Positions 1 through 9,539 of a stretch of DNA of 64,000 bases are shown here, piece by piece. This DNA comes from Luteibacter sp. dw_328 (GTDB taxonomy: Bacteria > Pseudomonadota > Gammaproteobacteria > Xanthomonadales > Rhodanobacteraceae): the NCBI RefSeq assembly GCF_018449605.1, contig NZ_JAAVUW010000003.1, positions 310,001 through 374,000 of the forward strand. Direction: 5' to 3'. The notes under the pieces are model-generated. The model saw only the letters and a list, made by a program, of their open reading frames with translations, searched no databases and was not told the DNA's origin. Each line of letters begins with the position of its first letter. Within the stretch, counting starts at the first letter, position 1. A program made the translations under genes and the position numbers.

Positions 1-1033
1 ACTCGACCGGAAGCTGAATGATGTTCTTGCCGTTGGTGCCGTCGACGACCTTCGGGTTGCCGGCCATGACTTCCTCGACGGTCTCGAGCCAGAGGCGACG
101 ACGCGTGACTTCCGGCGCGGCGCGGTATTCCTTCAGCAACGCATTGAAGCGGTCGACGTCACCGTTGGCGCGTGCGATGCGCTCCACGCGCTCGCCCTGC
201 GCTTCGGCGGCAGCACGCGCGGCATCGCCACGGGCAACCGGCACGACCTGGCTCTCGTAGGCGCGAGCCTTGTTCTCTTCGCTTTGCTTGTCTTCGCGGG
301 CGGCGTTGACGTCGTCGAAAGCGTCCTTCACTTCCTTCGGCGGCGACACGTTCTGGAAGCTCACACCCGTGACCAGGATGCCGGCGTCGTACTTGTCGAG
401 CGTGGCCTGAAGGATGTCGCGCGTCTGCTGCTGCAGGGTTTCCTTCGCCGCCGGAGCGACGCCTGCCACGGGAGCCTGCGCCGGCGTAGGCGTATCGACG
501 CCCGGCGTGGTCAGGATGTTGTCCATGATGTTGGCACCGACGACGGAGCGGACAGCCGCTTCCGACGCATTCTTCATCGTGCCGTTTTCGATGTCGTTGT
601 TCGAATACAGGAACTTGCGCGCATCGGAAACCTGGTACTGCACGTTGAAGTCGATCGCGATGATGTTCTCGTCGCGGGTGAGCATCGACACGTTGTCCGA
701 GATCGAACGGACCTGGGTCATCTCGACCTTGGTGACCGTTTCGATCGGGCTGGGTGCCTTCAGGTGGAAACCGGGCGGAAGTACGCGAGAGAACTGGCCG
801 AAGCGCAGCACCACACCCACCTGCCGGGCGTCGATCACCGTGTAGCTGCTGACCAGCAGCCAGGCCACGACGAAGACGAGGACGACAGCGAGTACGCCGC
901 CGCTCCCCGCGCCGAACTTGCCAAAGCGAGCCTTGAGGCTTTTGAGCATGCCGTCGAGATCGGGCTTGCGCCCGCTCGACCGGTTGCGGTTCCAGGGATC
1001 CTTCTGGCCGTTACCGGGTTCGTTCCAAGCCAT
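1..1033 (-). CDS. hflK: HflK, membrane protease modulator subunit (C-terminus off the left edge)
   Basis: The minus-strand reading starts at ATG 1031-1033 (MAWNEPGNG...) behind an AAGGAG ribosome site. It runs through a Gly/Arg-rich cytoplasmic N-terminus and one membrane segment (GVLAVVLVFVVAWLLV). A band-7/SPFH domain follows (VVLRFGQFSRVLPPGFH, then FNVQYQVSDARKFLY). In the family, HflK pairs with HflC to form a periplasm-facing cage around FtsH and tune its proteolysis. The last residues and hflC would lie to the left of the window. The order hflK-hflX-hfq-miaA, read leftwards, is the usual gammaproteobacterial order inverted and supports the call. Confidence 0.93.
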   Translation of the reverse strand, partial: MAWNEPGNGQKDPWNRNRSSGRKPDLDGMLKSLKARFGKFGAGSGGVLAVVLVFVVAWLLVSSYTVIDARQVGVVLRFGQFSRVLPPGFHLKAPSPIETVTKVEMTQVRSISDNVSMLTRDENIIAIDFNVQYQVSDARKFLYSNNDIENGTMKNASEAAVRSVVGANIMDNILTTPGVDTPTPAQAPVAGVAPAAKETLQQQTRDILQATLDKYDAGILVTGVSFQNVSPPKEVKDAFDDVNAAREDKQSEENKARAYESQVVPVARGDAARAAAEAQGERVERIARANGDVDRFNALLKEYRAAPEVTRRRLWLETVEEVMAGNPKVVDGTNGKNIIQLPVE

Positions 1034-1205
1034 GGGCGACAGTCTCCTTGGGGGACCGGAGGGTGGGCGGCTGGCAAGCCTTCAGGTGAACCCGAACAGC
1101 GGGGATGGGCGGTGGGCGTGGTGGCGCCCGCCGCCGCGCCGAATGGGCACGCAAACGTTGTGAATTCTAGCAGACGGGGGCGGATCGGTGCTCGATGGCG
1201 ACCGA

Positions 1206-2513
1206 TCAGAACTCCGCGTGGGGTGGGTCGATCAGGTCACGGAGCGATCTGGCGTTGGCATCGTCGCCGATCAACGGCGCCAGCACTGAGCGCGGCGCGT
1301 CGATATCCAGGTGCCAGCCGTGCTCGTCGATGGCCTCCCCGGCGATCGCGCCAGCCGCTTTCAAACGGGCATGAAGGCGGCCGGCACTGAGAGGAAGCTC
1401 AAGACCCGCACGAATCCGGTCGCCACCAAGCAACTCGCCCAGCGCCTCACGCAGCCCTTCAAGCCCGGCGCCACTCGCCGCCGAGAGCCAGACCTGGCGT
1501 GGCTTGCCGTCTTCGCCGCGATCGACCCGCGGTTCGGCGTCGATCAGATCGACCTTGTTCATCACCGACAGCTGGGGCACGTCGCCGGCACCGATCTCCT
1601 CGAGCACGTCGTTGACCACCCGGCGAAGCATGTCGCGCTCCTCGTCGGCGGCATCACTGACGTGGATGAGCAGGTCGGCGTCGCGGGCCTCGGCCAGCGT
1701 GGCGCGGAAAGCGGCGACGAGGTCATGCGGCAGTTCCCGAATGAAACCGACCGTGTCGGCGATCACCGCGGGGCCGCAGGACAGGCCGTCGATCTTGCGA
1801 ACCGTGGGGTCCAGGGTGGCGAATAGCTGGTCGGCGACGTAAACGCCGCCGGTGGTCAGCGTATTGAATAACGTGGACTTGCCGGCATTGGTGTAGCCGA
1901 CCAGGGCCACGCGCGGCACCGTGTTGCGCAGGCGCGAGCGACGCTGCTGGTCGCGCTGTGTCTGCACTTTCTCCAGACGCTTGCTCAGCATCTTCACCCG
2001 TTCGGCAAGCAAGCGGCGGTCGGTTTCCAGCTGGGTTTCGCCCGGGCCGCGGTTGCCGATGGCACCGCCGCGCTGGGCGTCCAGATGGGTCCAGCCGCGG
2101 ACCAGGCGAGTCGCGATGTGCTTGAGCTGGGCCAGCTCGACTTCGAGCTTGCCTTCATGGGAGCGGGCGCGCTGGGCGAAGATGTCGAGAATCAGCCCGG
2201 CGCGATCAACGACCCGCGTCCCCAGGTGCTTCTCAAGATTTCGCTCCTGCACGGGCGTGAGCTCGTGATCGACGAGGACCAGATCGGCCTCGAGCGCGCG
2301 CACGGCTTCGGCGACCTCGTCGGCCTTGCCGCTACCTATGTAGAAACGGGGGTTGGGTGACGCCACCCGGGCCGGGATGCTGGCCAGGACCTCGGCGCCG
2401 GCCGAAGCGACCAGTTCGGCGAATTCTTCGCCACGACGAATCGCGTCGCCTTCGCCACGCGAATGCGGCAGGACCAGCACGGCCCGCTCGCCTTTCTTTT
2501 GCCTATCGAACAC
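1206..2513 (-). CDS. hflX: GTPase HflX
   Basis: A 435-aa ribosome-associated GTPase. The HflX-specific N-terminal domain covers about residues 1-195, including the Gly-rich stretch GGAIGNRGPGETQLETDRR near 149-167. The G domain has a P-loop GYTNAGKS at 206-213, DTVG at 253-256 and NKVD further on. In known members HflX splits stalled or hibernating 70S ribosomes. The start is GTG (2511-2513), because no in-frame ATG fits the conserved N-terminus, and the Shine-Dalgarno site is weak. It lies between hflK and hfq on the same strand, as in the classic hfq-hflX-hflK operon. Confidence 0.95.
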   Translation of the reverse strand: MFDRQKKGERAVLVLPHSRGEGDAIRRGEEFAELVASAGAEVLASIPARVASPNPRFYIGSGKADEVAEAVRALEADLVLVDHELTPVQERNLEKHLGTRVVDRAGLILDIFAQRARSHEGKLEVELAQLKHIATRLVRGWTHLDAQRGGAIGNRGPGETQLETDRRLLAERVKMLSKRLEKVQTQRDQQRRSRLRNTVPRVALVGYTNAGKSTLFNTLTTGGVYVADQLFATLDPTVRKIDGLSCGPAVIADTVGFIRELPHDLVAAFRATLAEARDADLLIHVSDAADEERDMLRRVVNDVLEEIGAGDVPQLSVMNKVDLIDAEPRVDRGEDGKPRQVWLSAASGAGLEGLREALGELLGGDRIRAGLELPLSAGRLHARLKAAGAIAGEAIDEHGWHLDIDAPRSVLAPLIGDDANARSLRDLIDPPHAEF

Positions 2514-2605
2514 TTAGGGGGATGACCTCATGCAGAAGAAGGGGTGCACGCTGCCAAAGCATACGCGCACCCGTCCCTTTACATATGGGTTGTCACCGGG
2601 GCCCC

Positions 2606-2866
2606 TCAACCCTCGGCGTCGCCCGCACCCGATTCCGAGTGATTCTCGTGGCCACCGACCCGCACATTGCGACTCGGCACGACCGTCGAGATGGCGTGCT
2701 TGTAGACCATCTGGCTCACCTGATTACGCAGCAGAACCACGAACTGGTCGAACGACTCGATCGTGCCCTGCAGCTTGATACCGTTCACCAGGTAAATGGC
2801 GACCGGCACACGCTCACGGCGAAGCGCATTCAAAAACGGATCCTGCAACGACTGCCCTTTGGACAT
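2606..2866 (-). CDS. hfq: RNA chaperone Hfq
   Basis: An 86-aa Sm-like hexameric RNA chaperone that pairs small RNAs with mRNAs. The Sm1 region ([22 protein letters not shown] starts near residue 11), the Sm2 motif [12 protein letters not shown] and the N-terminal SLQDPFLN are all present. The start was set at ATG 2864-2866 ([10 protein letters not shown]), the family-conserved start, preceded by GGGGAGAAG. An upstream in-frame start would add 17 non-conserved residues. The C-terminal tail is short and acidic. Confidence 0.97.
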   Translation of the reverse strand: MSKGQSLQDPFLNALRRERVPVAIYLVNGIKLQGTIESFDQFVVLLRNQVSQMVYKHAISTVVPSRNVRVGGHENHSESGAGDAEG

Positions 2867-2956
2867 TTCTTCTTCTCCCCTACGCCTTTCGTACGGGTCC
2901 GGGTAAAAAAACGCCAAATGGCGCCCCAGCCCAAGTGTCTTGAATCTTAACTGCTT

Positions 2957-3937
2957 TTAAACGCCAGCAGGAAGCACCGGACGTGACGACATCGGCATTC
3001 CCAGGAACTGCCCGAGAGCCCTGTCCACTTCCGGCAACGGATCCCCCCGGTCCGGGTCAAACATGCGCGCGTCCAGCTCGCTGCGCAGCCAGGTTATCTG
3101 CCGCTTCGCGAGTTGCCGCGTTGCATAGATACCACGGTCGCGGAGGTTCGTGGCGTCGCCCTGCCCGTCCAGATACTCCCAGGCCTGCCGGTAGCCCACG
3201 GCGCGGATCGCCGGGAGGTCGGCATGCAGGTCACCACGGGCCTTCAGGGCCCTGACTTCATCGAGAAAACCGTCGCCCAGCATGGCGTCGAAGCGCGTGG
3301 CGATGCGCTCGTGGAGGGCCTTGCGGTCGTCGGGCAGAAGGGCGAGCTTGAGCACCCGCCACGGCAGGCGATCGCCAACCGCCTGCTTCTGCAGATCGGT
3401 CAGGCGCTTGCCCGTCAGCGCCATGACCTCGAGGGCGCGCTGGATGCGTTGGGCGTCACCGGGCCGAATACGCTCACCGGCCACGGGATCCAGCGCTGCC
3501 ATACGGGCATGGAGTGCCGCCCAACCCACGATCGCCGCTTCGGCGCCCAGACGTTCGCGCAGCGCGGGATCGGCTTCCGGAAGATCGGACAGACCTCGTT
3601 GCAGCGCCCGGAAGTAAAGTCCCGTGCCGCCGACCAGGAGGGGCGCCTTACCCGCCTCGTTCAGACGCGTCATCGCGGCCAGCGCGTCGCCACGGAAGTC
3701 CGCCGCCGAATAAGGCTGGGCCGGATCGCGGATATCGACAAGTTCGTGCGGATAGCGCGCCAGGGTCGCGGCGTCCGGCTTGGCTGAACCGATATCCAGT
3801 CCGCGATAGACCAGCGCCGAGTCGACACTGATCAGACCTACCGGATAACGATCGGCCAGCGCGCAGGCAAGCGCCGTCTTGCCCGAGGCGGTCGGGCCCA
3901 TCAGGAAAATGGCGAGGGGGCGGGTGTCGAGGCTCAT
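2957..3937 (-). CDS. miaA: tRNA dimethylallyltransferase MiaA
   Basis: A 326-aa enzyme that transfers a dimethylallyl group to N6 of A37 in tRNAs reading UNN codons. The P-loop GPTASGKT is at residues 14-21. The substrate-contacting segments [18 protein letters not shown] and [13 protein letters not shown] are clear. The ATG at 3935-3937 was preferred over an in-frame GTG two codons upstream (3941-3943); both are possible. It sits directly upstream of hfq, the standard neighbour. Confidence 0.96.
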   Translation of the reverse strand: MSLDTRPLAIFLMGPTASGKTALACALADRYPVGLISVDSALVYRGLDIGSAKPDAATLARYPHELVDIRDPAQPYSAADFRGDALAAMTRLNEAGKAPLLVGGTGLYFRALQRGLSDLPEADPALRERLGAEAAIVGWAALHARMAALDPVAGERIRPGDAQRIQRALEVMALTGKRLTDLQKQAVGDRLPWRVLKLALLPDDRKALHERIATRFDAMLGDGFLDEVRALKARGDLHADLPAIRAVGYRQAWEYLDGQGDATNLRDRGIYATRQLAKRQITWLRSELDARMFDPDRGDPLPEVDRALGQFLGMPMSSRPVLPAGV

Positions 3938-4040
3938 GAACACGGACTTCGATCAAACGACCGCAAGGTTACCCCACCCCGGTGACAGGCGCCCGGCGCC
4001 GATGCGAGGATCGACACGCACTCAAAAGGAGAACGGAAGC

Positions 4041-5036
4041 ATGTTGCGTGTGTCGATGGCGCTGGTCGCCCTGCTCGGAACCGTCTTCGCCGCAGATGCC
4101 GCCACGGTCGTCCCGACCGTATACGAGGCGGGTCATTTCTTCGCCACGCCGACGACGAAGGACGGCCACTCACTGCGCATTCTCATCGATACCGGCGCAG
4201 GTGGAAGCAATTTCTGGATAACGCGTGCTGCGGCCGACCGACTGCAACTAAAGCCTTCGGTCTGCCCGAAAGAGCCATGGGAAGCTCAGTCGAAAGCTAC
4301 GTTCGTCACTCGCCCCGAGTACGCCCCACGTGCGGGGATTCCCGCGGCGGCATCCCACTGCGGCGATATCCTCGTGGTGAATACAGGGTCTGCCATCGGC
4401 AACGCGGACGGGCTGGCAGGCGGCACTTACCTCGCCACGCACGCGTGGACCTTCGACTACCCTGCCCGGCAGCTTCGCGTCGAGGATGATGCCTGGCAAC
4501 CTGCGAACGACGCGCATGCGTTTGATCTGGGCATGCAACGCAATCCAGAAGGAGCGCTTACCACCGCCTACCCCCGGGTGACGATCCGCGTCGCCGGAGA
4601 GGATGTCGACGTACTCCTGGATACAGGCGCGACGGCGCAACCGACGAAAGCTGGCGTCGCGGCCATGAAGACGCCAACGATGAACGGCCTGGGCGTCGCG
4701 AGCTACATCACGAGCACCCTCATGAACCGCTGGCACGCCGATCACCCGGAATGGCCCCTGATCGGAGCCGCTGATGACTTGGGAGCGGGGAAAGCCGTGA
4801 GGGCGATCCAGGTGCCGATGGTCGAGATCGCTGGCTGGTCGGTCGGTCCCGTGTGGTTCACGGAACGCGCCGACAGCAATTTCGAGTCGTTCATGTCCGA
4901 ATACACGGACAGCGCTGTTCACGGTGCCGTCGGCGCAAACGTACTCGATGCCTTCGTCATGACACTCGACTACAGGAAGGCGAAGGCGCGGCTTGCGTGC
5001 CCCCGCGCGTGCAGAGCGACACCGGTCAAGCATTGA
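4041..5036 (+). CDS. Secreted bilobed retropepsin-like aspartyl protease
   Basis: A 331-aa protein with a signal peptide (MLRVSMALVALLGTVFAADA) and two aspartyl-protease active-site motifs: LIDTGAGGSN (Asp50) and VLLDTGATAQP (Asp194). Retropepsin-like bacterial proteins usually carry one such motif and dimerise. Two in one chain suggest a pepsin-like two-lobe arrangement. The start at 4041 follows AAAGGAGAACGG, a good ribosome site. Substrate and physiological role are not evident. The stop codon abuts the first unit of the DnaA-box repeat array. Confidence 0.75.
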   Translation: MLRVSMALVALLGTVFAADAATVVPTVYEAGHFFATPTTKDGHSLRILIDTGAGGSNFWITRAAADRLQLKPSVCPKEPWEAQSKATFVTRPEYAPRAGIPAAASHCGDILVVNTGSAIGNADGLAGGTYLATHAWTFDYPARQLRVEDDAWQPANDAHAFDLGMQRNPEGALTTAYPRVTIRVAGEDVDVLLDTGATAQPTKAGVAAMKTPTMNGLGVASYITSTLMNRWHADHPEWPLIGAADDLGAGKAVRAIQVPMVEIAGWSVGPVWFTERADSNFESFMSEYTDSAVHGAVGANVLDAFVMTLDYRKAKARLACPRACRATPVKH

Positions 5037-5042
5037 CCAACA

Positions 5043-5124
5043 CAATGCAAGCTGCCGCTGCATAAGGACGAAACCGACTTATCCACATGGTTATGCAGGG
5101 TGTATCCACACAGCCTGTGGATAT
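5043..5124 (+). repeat. DnaA-box repeat unit 1 of 5
   Basis: An 82-bp unit from a CAAYGCAAG motif to TGTGGATAT. It contains a perfect DnaA-box consensus TTATCCACA at 5079-5087, TTATGCAGG at 5091, GTATCCACA at 5102-5110 and the inverted TGTGGATAT at 5116-5124. The last two form an inverted repeat with a 5-bp spacer. Confidence 0.85.
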
Positions 5125-5172
5125 CGCCCGCGAGTGCTCGTCGTCGTACGCCTGGTCACTACGTGATCACCG

Positions 5173-5254
5173 CAACGCAAGTGCATGGCGGCAAAGGCGA
5201 GAACGAAGTTGTCCACAGGTTTATGCAAGGCCTGTGCACACTCCCTGTGGATAT
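5173..5254 (+). repeat. DnaA-box repeat unit 2 of 5
   Basis: The 82-bp unit aligns without gaps to unit 1. It has TTGTCCACA at 5209, TTATGCAAG at 5221, CTGTGCACA at 5232 and inverted TGTGGATAT at 5246. Offsets from the first box are +12, +23 and +37, as in every copy. Confidence 0.85.
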
Positions 5255-5296
5255 CGCGAAGGTCGGTTTCAGGCTGTGAGCAAGAAGTAAGCAGCA

Positions 5297-5378
5297 CAAC
5301 GCAAGTGCATGGTGGCGAAGGCCGAAACGGACTTGTCCACATGGTTATGCAGGCGCTATCCACATTCCCTGTGGATAT
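5297..5378 (+). repeat. DnaA-box repeat unit 3 of 5
   Basis: 82-bp ungapped copy: TTGTCCACA at 5333, TTATGCAGG at 5345, CTATCCACA at 5356, inverted TGTGGATAT at 5370. Same +12/+23/+37 spacing. Confidence 0.85.
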
Positions 5379-5480
5379 CCCGCGCATGAGAATCAGGGAC
5401 GCCTGACCTCGCACTCTCTACAAGGTGGGGTAGTCTTTGAAAACCCGGCGTCCAACGCACTGATCAAGGCCTGATCAACG

Positions 5481-5562
5481 TAACGCAAGTGCTTGCTCAT
5501 CAAGCCACTAACTGACTTATGCACACGCTTATACAAACTCCGCCCACAGATGCAGTGGATAT
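5481..5562 (+). repeat. DnaA-box repeat unit 4 of 5 (most diverged)
   Basis: 82-bp ungapped copy. It has a perfect TTWTNCACA match, TTATGCACA, at 5517, TTATACAAA at 5529, a degenerate CCGCCCACA at 5540 and AGTGGATAT at 5554. The spacing is kept although the second and third boxes have decayed. It ends about 30 bp before the start of the small gene at 5593. Confidence 0.75.
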
Positions 5563-5592
5563 CCCGCTCATCGCGACGCTGGACTTCCATCG

Positions 5593-5946
5593 ATGACGAC
5601 CGCACAAGCCCATTCGACAGACCGCACCGAGAACGAGCCCACCGAGCGCGAGAAATTCTATGCCGACCTCAATCGCACTCGTGCGGAAACCGACAAGATG
5701 TATGCGGAGGCAAGGCGATTGAATCTCGAGTTCTCTCGGTCCCTGGATGAAACGATGAAGATGCGTGCCGAGAGGGATAAGGCCGACGCCGAGGCGAAAA
5801 AGTTCGCCATGGATACGATGAAGACCCAGCTGGAAATCCGCTGGTATACCCCTGTCGTGAGCGGTTCAATCGCTCTCGCCTGGTTTAGCGCCGGCGCGGC
5901 ATTCGTCACCGTGCTGATCAAGTTGCTGTCAGTTCGAGGCAACTAA
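5593..5946 (+). CDS. Small coiled-coil, C-terminally membrane-anchored protein
   Basis: A 117-aa protein of unknown function. Residues about 15-80 are highly charged and predicted alpha-helical or coiled-coil (repeated AEARRLNLEF, RAERDKADAEAKKF). A hydrophobic segment follows near residues 90-112 (SGSIALAWFSAGAAFVTVLI). Codon use looks coding and the start is ATG 5593. It is unusual in lying inside the DnaA-box repeat array, between units 4 and 5. No family was recognised; similar small helical plus one-membrane-segment proteins are common and uncharacterised. Confidence 0.6.
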   Translation: MTTAQAHSTDRTENEPTEREKFYADLNRTRAETDKMYAEARRLNLEFSRSLDETMKMRAERDKADAEAKKFAMDTMKTQLEIRWYTPVVSGSIALAWFSAGAAFVTVLIKLLSVRGN

Positions 5947-5974
5947 CCCGCTCGTGGTCAGTCACTGACCAACA

Positions 5975-6056
5975 CAACGCAAGCCCTTGCCTGCAAAGGC
6001 CCGATCCGACTTATCCACACGTTTATGCAGGTCGTATCCACAATCCGTGTGGATAA
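5975..6056 (+). repeat. DnaA-box repeat unit 5 of 5
   Basis: 82-bp ungapped copy with two perfect boxes: TTATCCACA at 6011 and its inverse TGTGGATAA at 6048-6056. GTATCCACA lies between them at 6034 and TTATGCAGG at 6023. It lies between the small membrane-protein gene and the 3' end of the S46 peptidase gene. Confidence 0.85.
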
Positions 6057-6089
6057 CGCCTGACGTTCGCCTGCCGTTCGCCTGCCGCG

Positions 6090-8243
6090 CTACTTAGCCG
6101 GAACACCCAGCTCCTTGAGCAGCGACGGCGATGGATACACCTTGTCCATCAACCAACGCATGTAGCGCATATCGACGTGGATCGCGCGCTTGTAGCGTGG
6201 GTCGTACATCCAACTGGCGCTGACGGCTTCCCAGTTACTGTCGAAGTTGAGGCCAGCCAGCTCACCCTTTGCGTTGAGCACCGGTGAACCCGAGTTACCG
6301 CCCGTCGTGTCGAGGTTGCTCAGGAAGTCGACCGGCATCGCACCCGTCTTCGGGTCGGCGTAGCCGGCGAAGTCACCCTTGTGAATAGCGTCGAGCAGCG
6401 GCTTCGGTGCATCGAACGGGGCAACGCCCGTGTTCTTTTCCACGATGCCCTGCACTGTCGTGACGGGCGCGTAGGTGACGGCATCGCGTGCGTTAAGCGG
6501 TGTGACCTTGCCGAAACTCACGCGCAGTGTGGAGTTGGCATCCGGATACACCGCCTTGCCCTGCTTCTCGCGATAAGCGATCAGCGCCTGCATATAGGAA
6601 GGACGCAGGCGCAGGAGATCGCCTTCGCGCGCTTTGCGTTCATCCTCAATGCGAAGGAGTGCGGGACGCAGCGCGCGGGCCGCGACCAGCAAAGCGTCGT
6701 CACTCTTCTCGATATCGGCCGGCGCCGCCGCGAACAGTCGCGTCCGCTCGGCCTCGTCGCCAAACGTCGTCGCTCCGTAGATGTGATCGAGCGCTTTCGC
6801 GAGTTCCGCTGACGTCCGGCCGAAGACCTTGTCGACTTCAGGCAGGCGCTGTGCGTCCGGCAGCTTCTGATAGCGCGTGATGAGCGACGTGACCAGCGCC
6901 TTTTCCACGCGCGCATCGTAACGGCGCTGGATCTGCTTCAGCTGGCTCTGGATGAGCTCCTCGTCGCGCTTCTGATAGCCGGACTCGCGTTCGGCGTCCG
7001 CCTTGGGACGCTCCACGGCGAGGCGATCGACCGACAATGCCCCACGCATCAGCTGCGTCTGGCTCGACAGCAGGCCCACGAGCAGGTCGCGCTCGCGCAC
7101 GCCCTTGCCTTGTGCGATGAGTGCCATGGCCTGGTCGATCTGAGGCTTGAGCGTCTTCGCATCGGATTGCGTAGCGAGCCAGGCGAGCATCGCCGCCTCG
7201 TCCTCGCGACGAACCGTGACCGCATCGCTGCGCTCGAGGCCCTCCAGTTCGCCGCTGAATCGCTTGATACCGTTCTTCAGGGTCTGAAGCTGGGAGGCGT
7301 AGCGGATGCCCGCCTCCTTGTCGGTCCTGCCCTCGGCCTCGATCACGTCCTGCAGGGCCTTCAACACCGCAACCGAGGTTGGCAGTCGCCACTCGATCTG
7401 GTCGGCGAATTCAGCGGCCGTGCGGTGACGATACGTGGTGCCTGGATAGCCGGCGAGCATGACGAAGTCGCCCTCGGCCACGCCTGCCGTGGCGATCTGC
7501 AGATGCGACGGCGGGTGATAGGGCACGTTGTCCGGCGAGAAATCAGCCGGTTTGCCGTCCTTGCCGACATAGGCGCGCAGGATGGTGAAGTCGCCGGCGT
7601 GGCGCGGCCAGACGAAGTTATCGACCTCGTCGCCGTAATTGCCAATGGCGCGCGGTGGCGCGTAAACGAGGCGGATGTCGCGCAGCTCGAGCTGGCGAAC
7701 CAGATAGAAGTCGCGGCCATAGAACATGTTGGCCACGCTGCATTTGATGCCGGCTTCCGCCTCGCACTCGGCGACCAGCGCCTTGCTCGCCGCGTCCACC
7801 GCATCGTAATACGCCCTGCCCGTCTTGCCCCGGGCACCGGCGAGCACGCGGTCGGTAACTTTCTCGAAGCCGACCGTGACGCGGAGGCGGTAGTCCGGAT
7901 TGGCCGGTAGTTCGCCCGCACGGTCCGCGGCCACGTAACCGTTGGTGATGAGATCACGGTCCGGCTTCGAGTTGTACTGGATGACGCCGAAGGCCACGTG
8001 GTGGTTGGTCACCACCAGGCCGTCCGCCGACACGAACGAGCCGGTGCCGCCACCGATGCGGACCACCGCGTTCAGGGGCGCCCGAGTGAGGTCGGCGAGG
8101 TCCTTCGGGTTGCCGCGGAAACCGGCGTCCTTGAGATTCTTCGCAATTCCGGGCAACTGCGACGGCAGCCACATGCCTTCGTCTGCCTTCGCATCCAGCG
8201 CCAGCGCCATGGCTGCTCCCAGCATCATCGAGCGGATCCGCAT
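6090..8243 (-). CDS. S46 family dipeptidyl peptidase (DPP7/DPP11 type)
   Basis: A 717-aa exported serine exopeptidase that releases dipeptides from peptide N-termini. The trypsin-like triad is visible: TNHHVA (His81/82) near the N-terminus and GGNSGSP (Ser651) near the C-terminus, with the Asp between them. The start was set at ATG 8241-8243 ([20 protein letters not shown]), which leaves a signal-like hydrophobic N-terminus; an upstream extension would remove it. In the segment GLNFDSNWE, the position that is Gly in DPP7 and Arg in DPP11 is Ser here, so P1 preference cannot be assigned with confidence. Confidence 0.9.
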   Translation of the reverse strand: MRIRSMMLGAAMALALDAKADEGMWLPSQLPGIAKNLKDAGFRGNPKDLADLTRAPLNAVVRIGGGTGSFVSADGLVVTNHHVAFGVIQYNSKPDRDLITNGYVAADRAGELPANPDYRLRVTVGFEKVTDRVLAGARGKTGRAYYDAVDAASKALVAECEAEAGIKCSVANMFYGRDFYLVRQLELRDIRLVYAPPRAIGNYGDEVDNFVWPRHAGDFTILRAYVGKDGKPADFSPDNVPYHPPSHLQIATAGVAEGDFVMLAGYPGTTYRHRTAAEFADQIEWRLPTSVAVLKALQDVIEAEGRTDKEAGIRYASQLQTLKNGIKRFSGELEGLERSDAVTVRREDEAAMLAWLATQSDAKTLKPQIDQAMALIAQGKGVRERDLLVGLLSSQTQLMRGALSVDRLAVERPKADAERESGYQKRDEELIQSQLKQIQRRYDARVEKALVTSLITRYQKLPDAQRLPEVDKVFGRTSAELAKALDHIYGATTFGDEAERTRLFAAAPADIEKSDDALLVAARALRPALLRIEDERKAREGDLLRLRPSYMQALIAYREKQGKAVYPDANSTLRVSFGKVTPLNARDAVTYAPVTTVQGIVEKNTGVAPFDAPKPLLDAIHKGDFAGYADPKTGAMPVDFLSNLDTTGGNSGSPVLNAKGELAGLNFDSNWEAVSASWMYDPRYKRAIHVDMRYMRWLMDKVYPSPSLLKELGVPAK

Positions 8244-8347
8244 TATTTCGTTGCCCCTGTCGGCCATCAAGTCCGCCCGACCATAGAGGGTTCCCTCCGG
8301 AGGTGGCAATGCCGCGCCGCACAAGCGCCGGCAACGGCCCACGGGAC

Positions 8348-8353
8348 TATAAT
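8348..8353 (+). promoter_or_regulatory. Candidate -10 box of tdh
   Basis: A perfect TATAAT lies 52 bp upstream of the tdh start, in the divergent gap between the S46 peptidase gene and tdh. No convincing -35 hexamer was found at the usual distance, so this is only a candidate. Confidence 0.4.
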
Positions 8354-8404
8354 CCCCGTTTGGGTCCGCGCCGCGGACCGTCCCCACGACAATCCTGGAT
8401 AACC

Positions 8405-9439
8405 ATGCAGCAGACGATGAGAGCGCTGGTGAAGCGCAAGCCCGAACAGGGCATCTGGATGGAAGAAGTGCCGGTTCCGCAGGTCGGTCCGAACGAGGTC
8501 CTGATCAAGGTCGAGAAAACCGCCATCTGCGGTACCGACCTGCACATCTATAAGTGGGACGAGTGGTCCCAGCGCACGATCACCCCGGGCCTGACCATCG
8601 GCCACGAGTTCGTCGGCCGCGTGGTCGACATGGGCCCCGGCGTCACCGGCTACAAGATCGGCGATCGCGTATCGGCGGAAGGACATATCGTTTGCGGTCA
8701 TTGCCGCAACTGCCGCGCCGGCCGCCAGCACCTTTGCCCGAACACGGTCGGCATCGGCGTGAACCGTAACGGCGCCTTCGCCGAATACATGACCATGCCG
8801 GCCTCGAACCTGTGGCCGATCCCGGATCAGATTCCGTCCGAGCTGGCCGCCTTCTTCGACCCGTACGGCAATGCCGCCCACTGCGCGCTGGAATTCGACC
8901 TGATCGGCGAAGACGTGCTGATCACGGGAGCGGGCCCGATCGGCATCATCGCCGCGGGCATCGCCAAGCACGTCGGCGCGCGTAACGTCGTCGTGACCGA
9001 CGTCAACGACTATCGCCTGAAGCTGGCCGCCGACATGGGCGCCACGCGCGTCGTCAACGTCGCCAACCAGTCGCTCAAGGACGTGGTCAAGGACCTCCAC
9101 ATCGAGGGCTTCGACGTTGGCCTGGAGATGAGCGGCAACCCGCGCGCCTTCGGCGACATGCTCGACTGCATGTACCACGGCGGCAAGATCGCCATGCTCG
9201 GCATCATGCCGCGCGGCGCCGGCATCGACTGGGACAAGGTCATCTTCAAGGGCCTCACCCTGCAGGGTATCTACGGCCGCAAGATGTACGAGACCTGGTA
9301 CAAGATGACCCAGATGGTGCTGACGGGCTTCCCGCTGCAGAAGGTGCTCACCCACCAGATCGCCATCGACGACTTCCAGAGGGGTTTCGACCTGATGGAT
9401 GCAGGGCAGAGCGGCAAGGTCGTCTGCTCCTGGACCTGA
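8405..9439 (+). CDS. tdh: L-threonine 3-dehydrogenase
   Basis: A 344-aa zinc-dependent medium-chain dehydrogenase that oxidises L-threonine to 2-amino-3-ketobutyrate with NAD+. It has [19 protein letters not shown] with the catalytic Zn Cys, GHEFVG, a structural-zinc cluster ([15 protein letters not shown]) and a Rossmann [13 protein letters not shown]. The product is the substrate of Kbl, encoded at 13219. The start could also be the second ATG at 8417 (MRALVKRK), closer to the E. coli N-terminus. Confidence 0.96.
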   Translation: MQQTMRALVKRKPEQGIWMEEVPVPQVGPNEVLIKVEKTAICGTDLHIYKWDEWSQRTITPGLTIGHEFVGRVVDMGPGVTGYKIGDRVSAEGHIVCGHCRNCRAGRQHLCPNTVGIGVNRNGAFAEYMTMPASNLWPIPDQIPSELAAFFDPYGNAAHCALEFDLIGEDVLITGAGPIGIIAAGIAKHVGARNVVVTDVNDYRLKLAADMGATRVVNVANQSLKDVVKDLHIEGFDVGLEMSGNPRAFGDMLDCMYHGGKIAMLGIMPRGAGIDWDKVIFKGLTLQGIYGRKMYETWYKMTQMVLTGFPLQKVLTHQIAIDDFQRGFDLMDAGQSGKVVCSWT

Positions 9440-9539
9440 GCCCCGCACGTGGCTGATATTCCGTAAGGCACCGCCCGCCCACGCATGCCCCCGACGAGTA
9501 CACTTTCCGTCGGGGGCAATACAGTGAAGGGGCGGGAGT

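Noticed and set aside
284-1390. 368-codon plus-strand ORF
   Set aside because: It is the antisense shadow of hflK and hflX; high-GC DNA commonly gives long spurious frames.
5091-5414. Minus-strand ORF of 107 codons spanning three repeat units
   Set aside because: Successive units are 130 and 124 bp apart, so the same repeat would be read in different frames. Conservation follows the DNA boxes, not codons.
5043-6056. Chromosomal origin oriC
   Set aside because: DnaA boxes are abundant, but dnaA, dnaN, gyrB and rpmH are absent and no AT-rich unwinding stretch lies next to them. A DnaA-titration type locus fits better.
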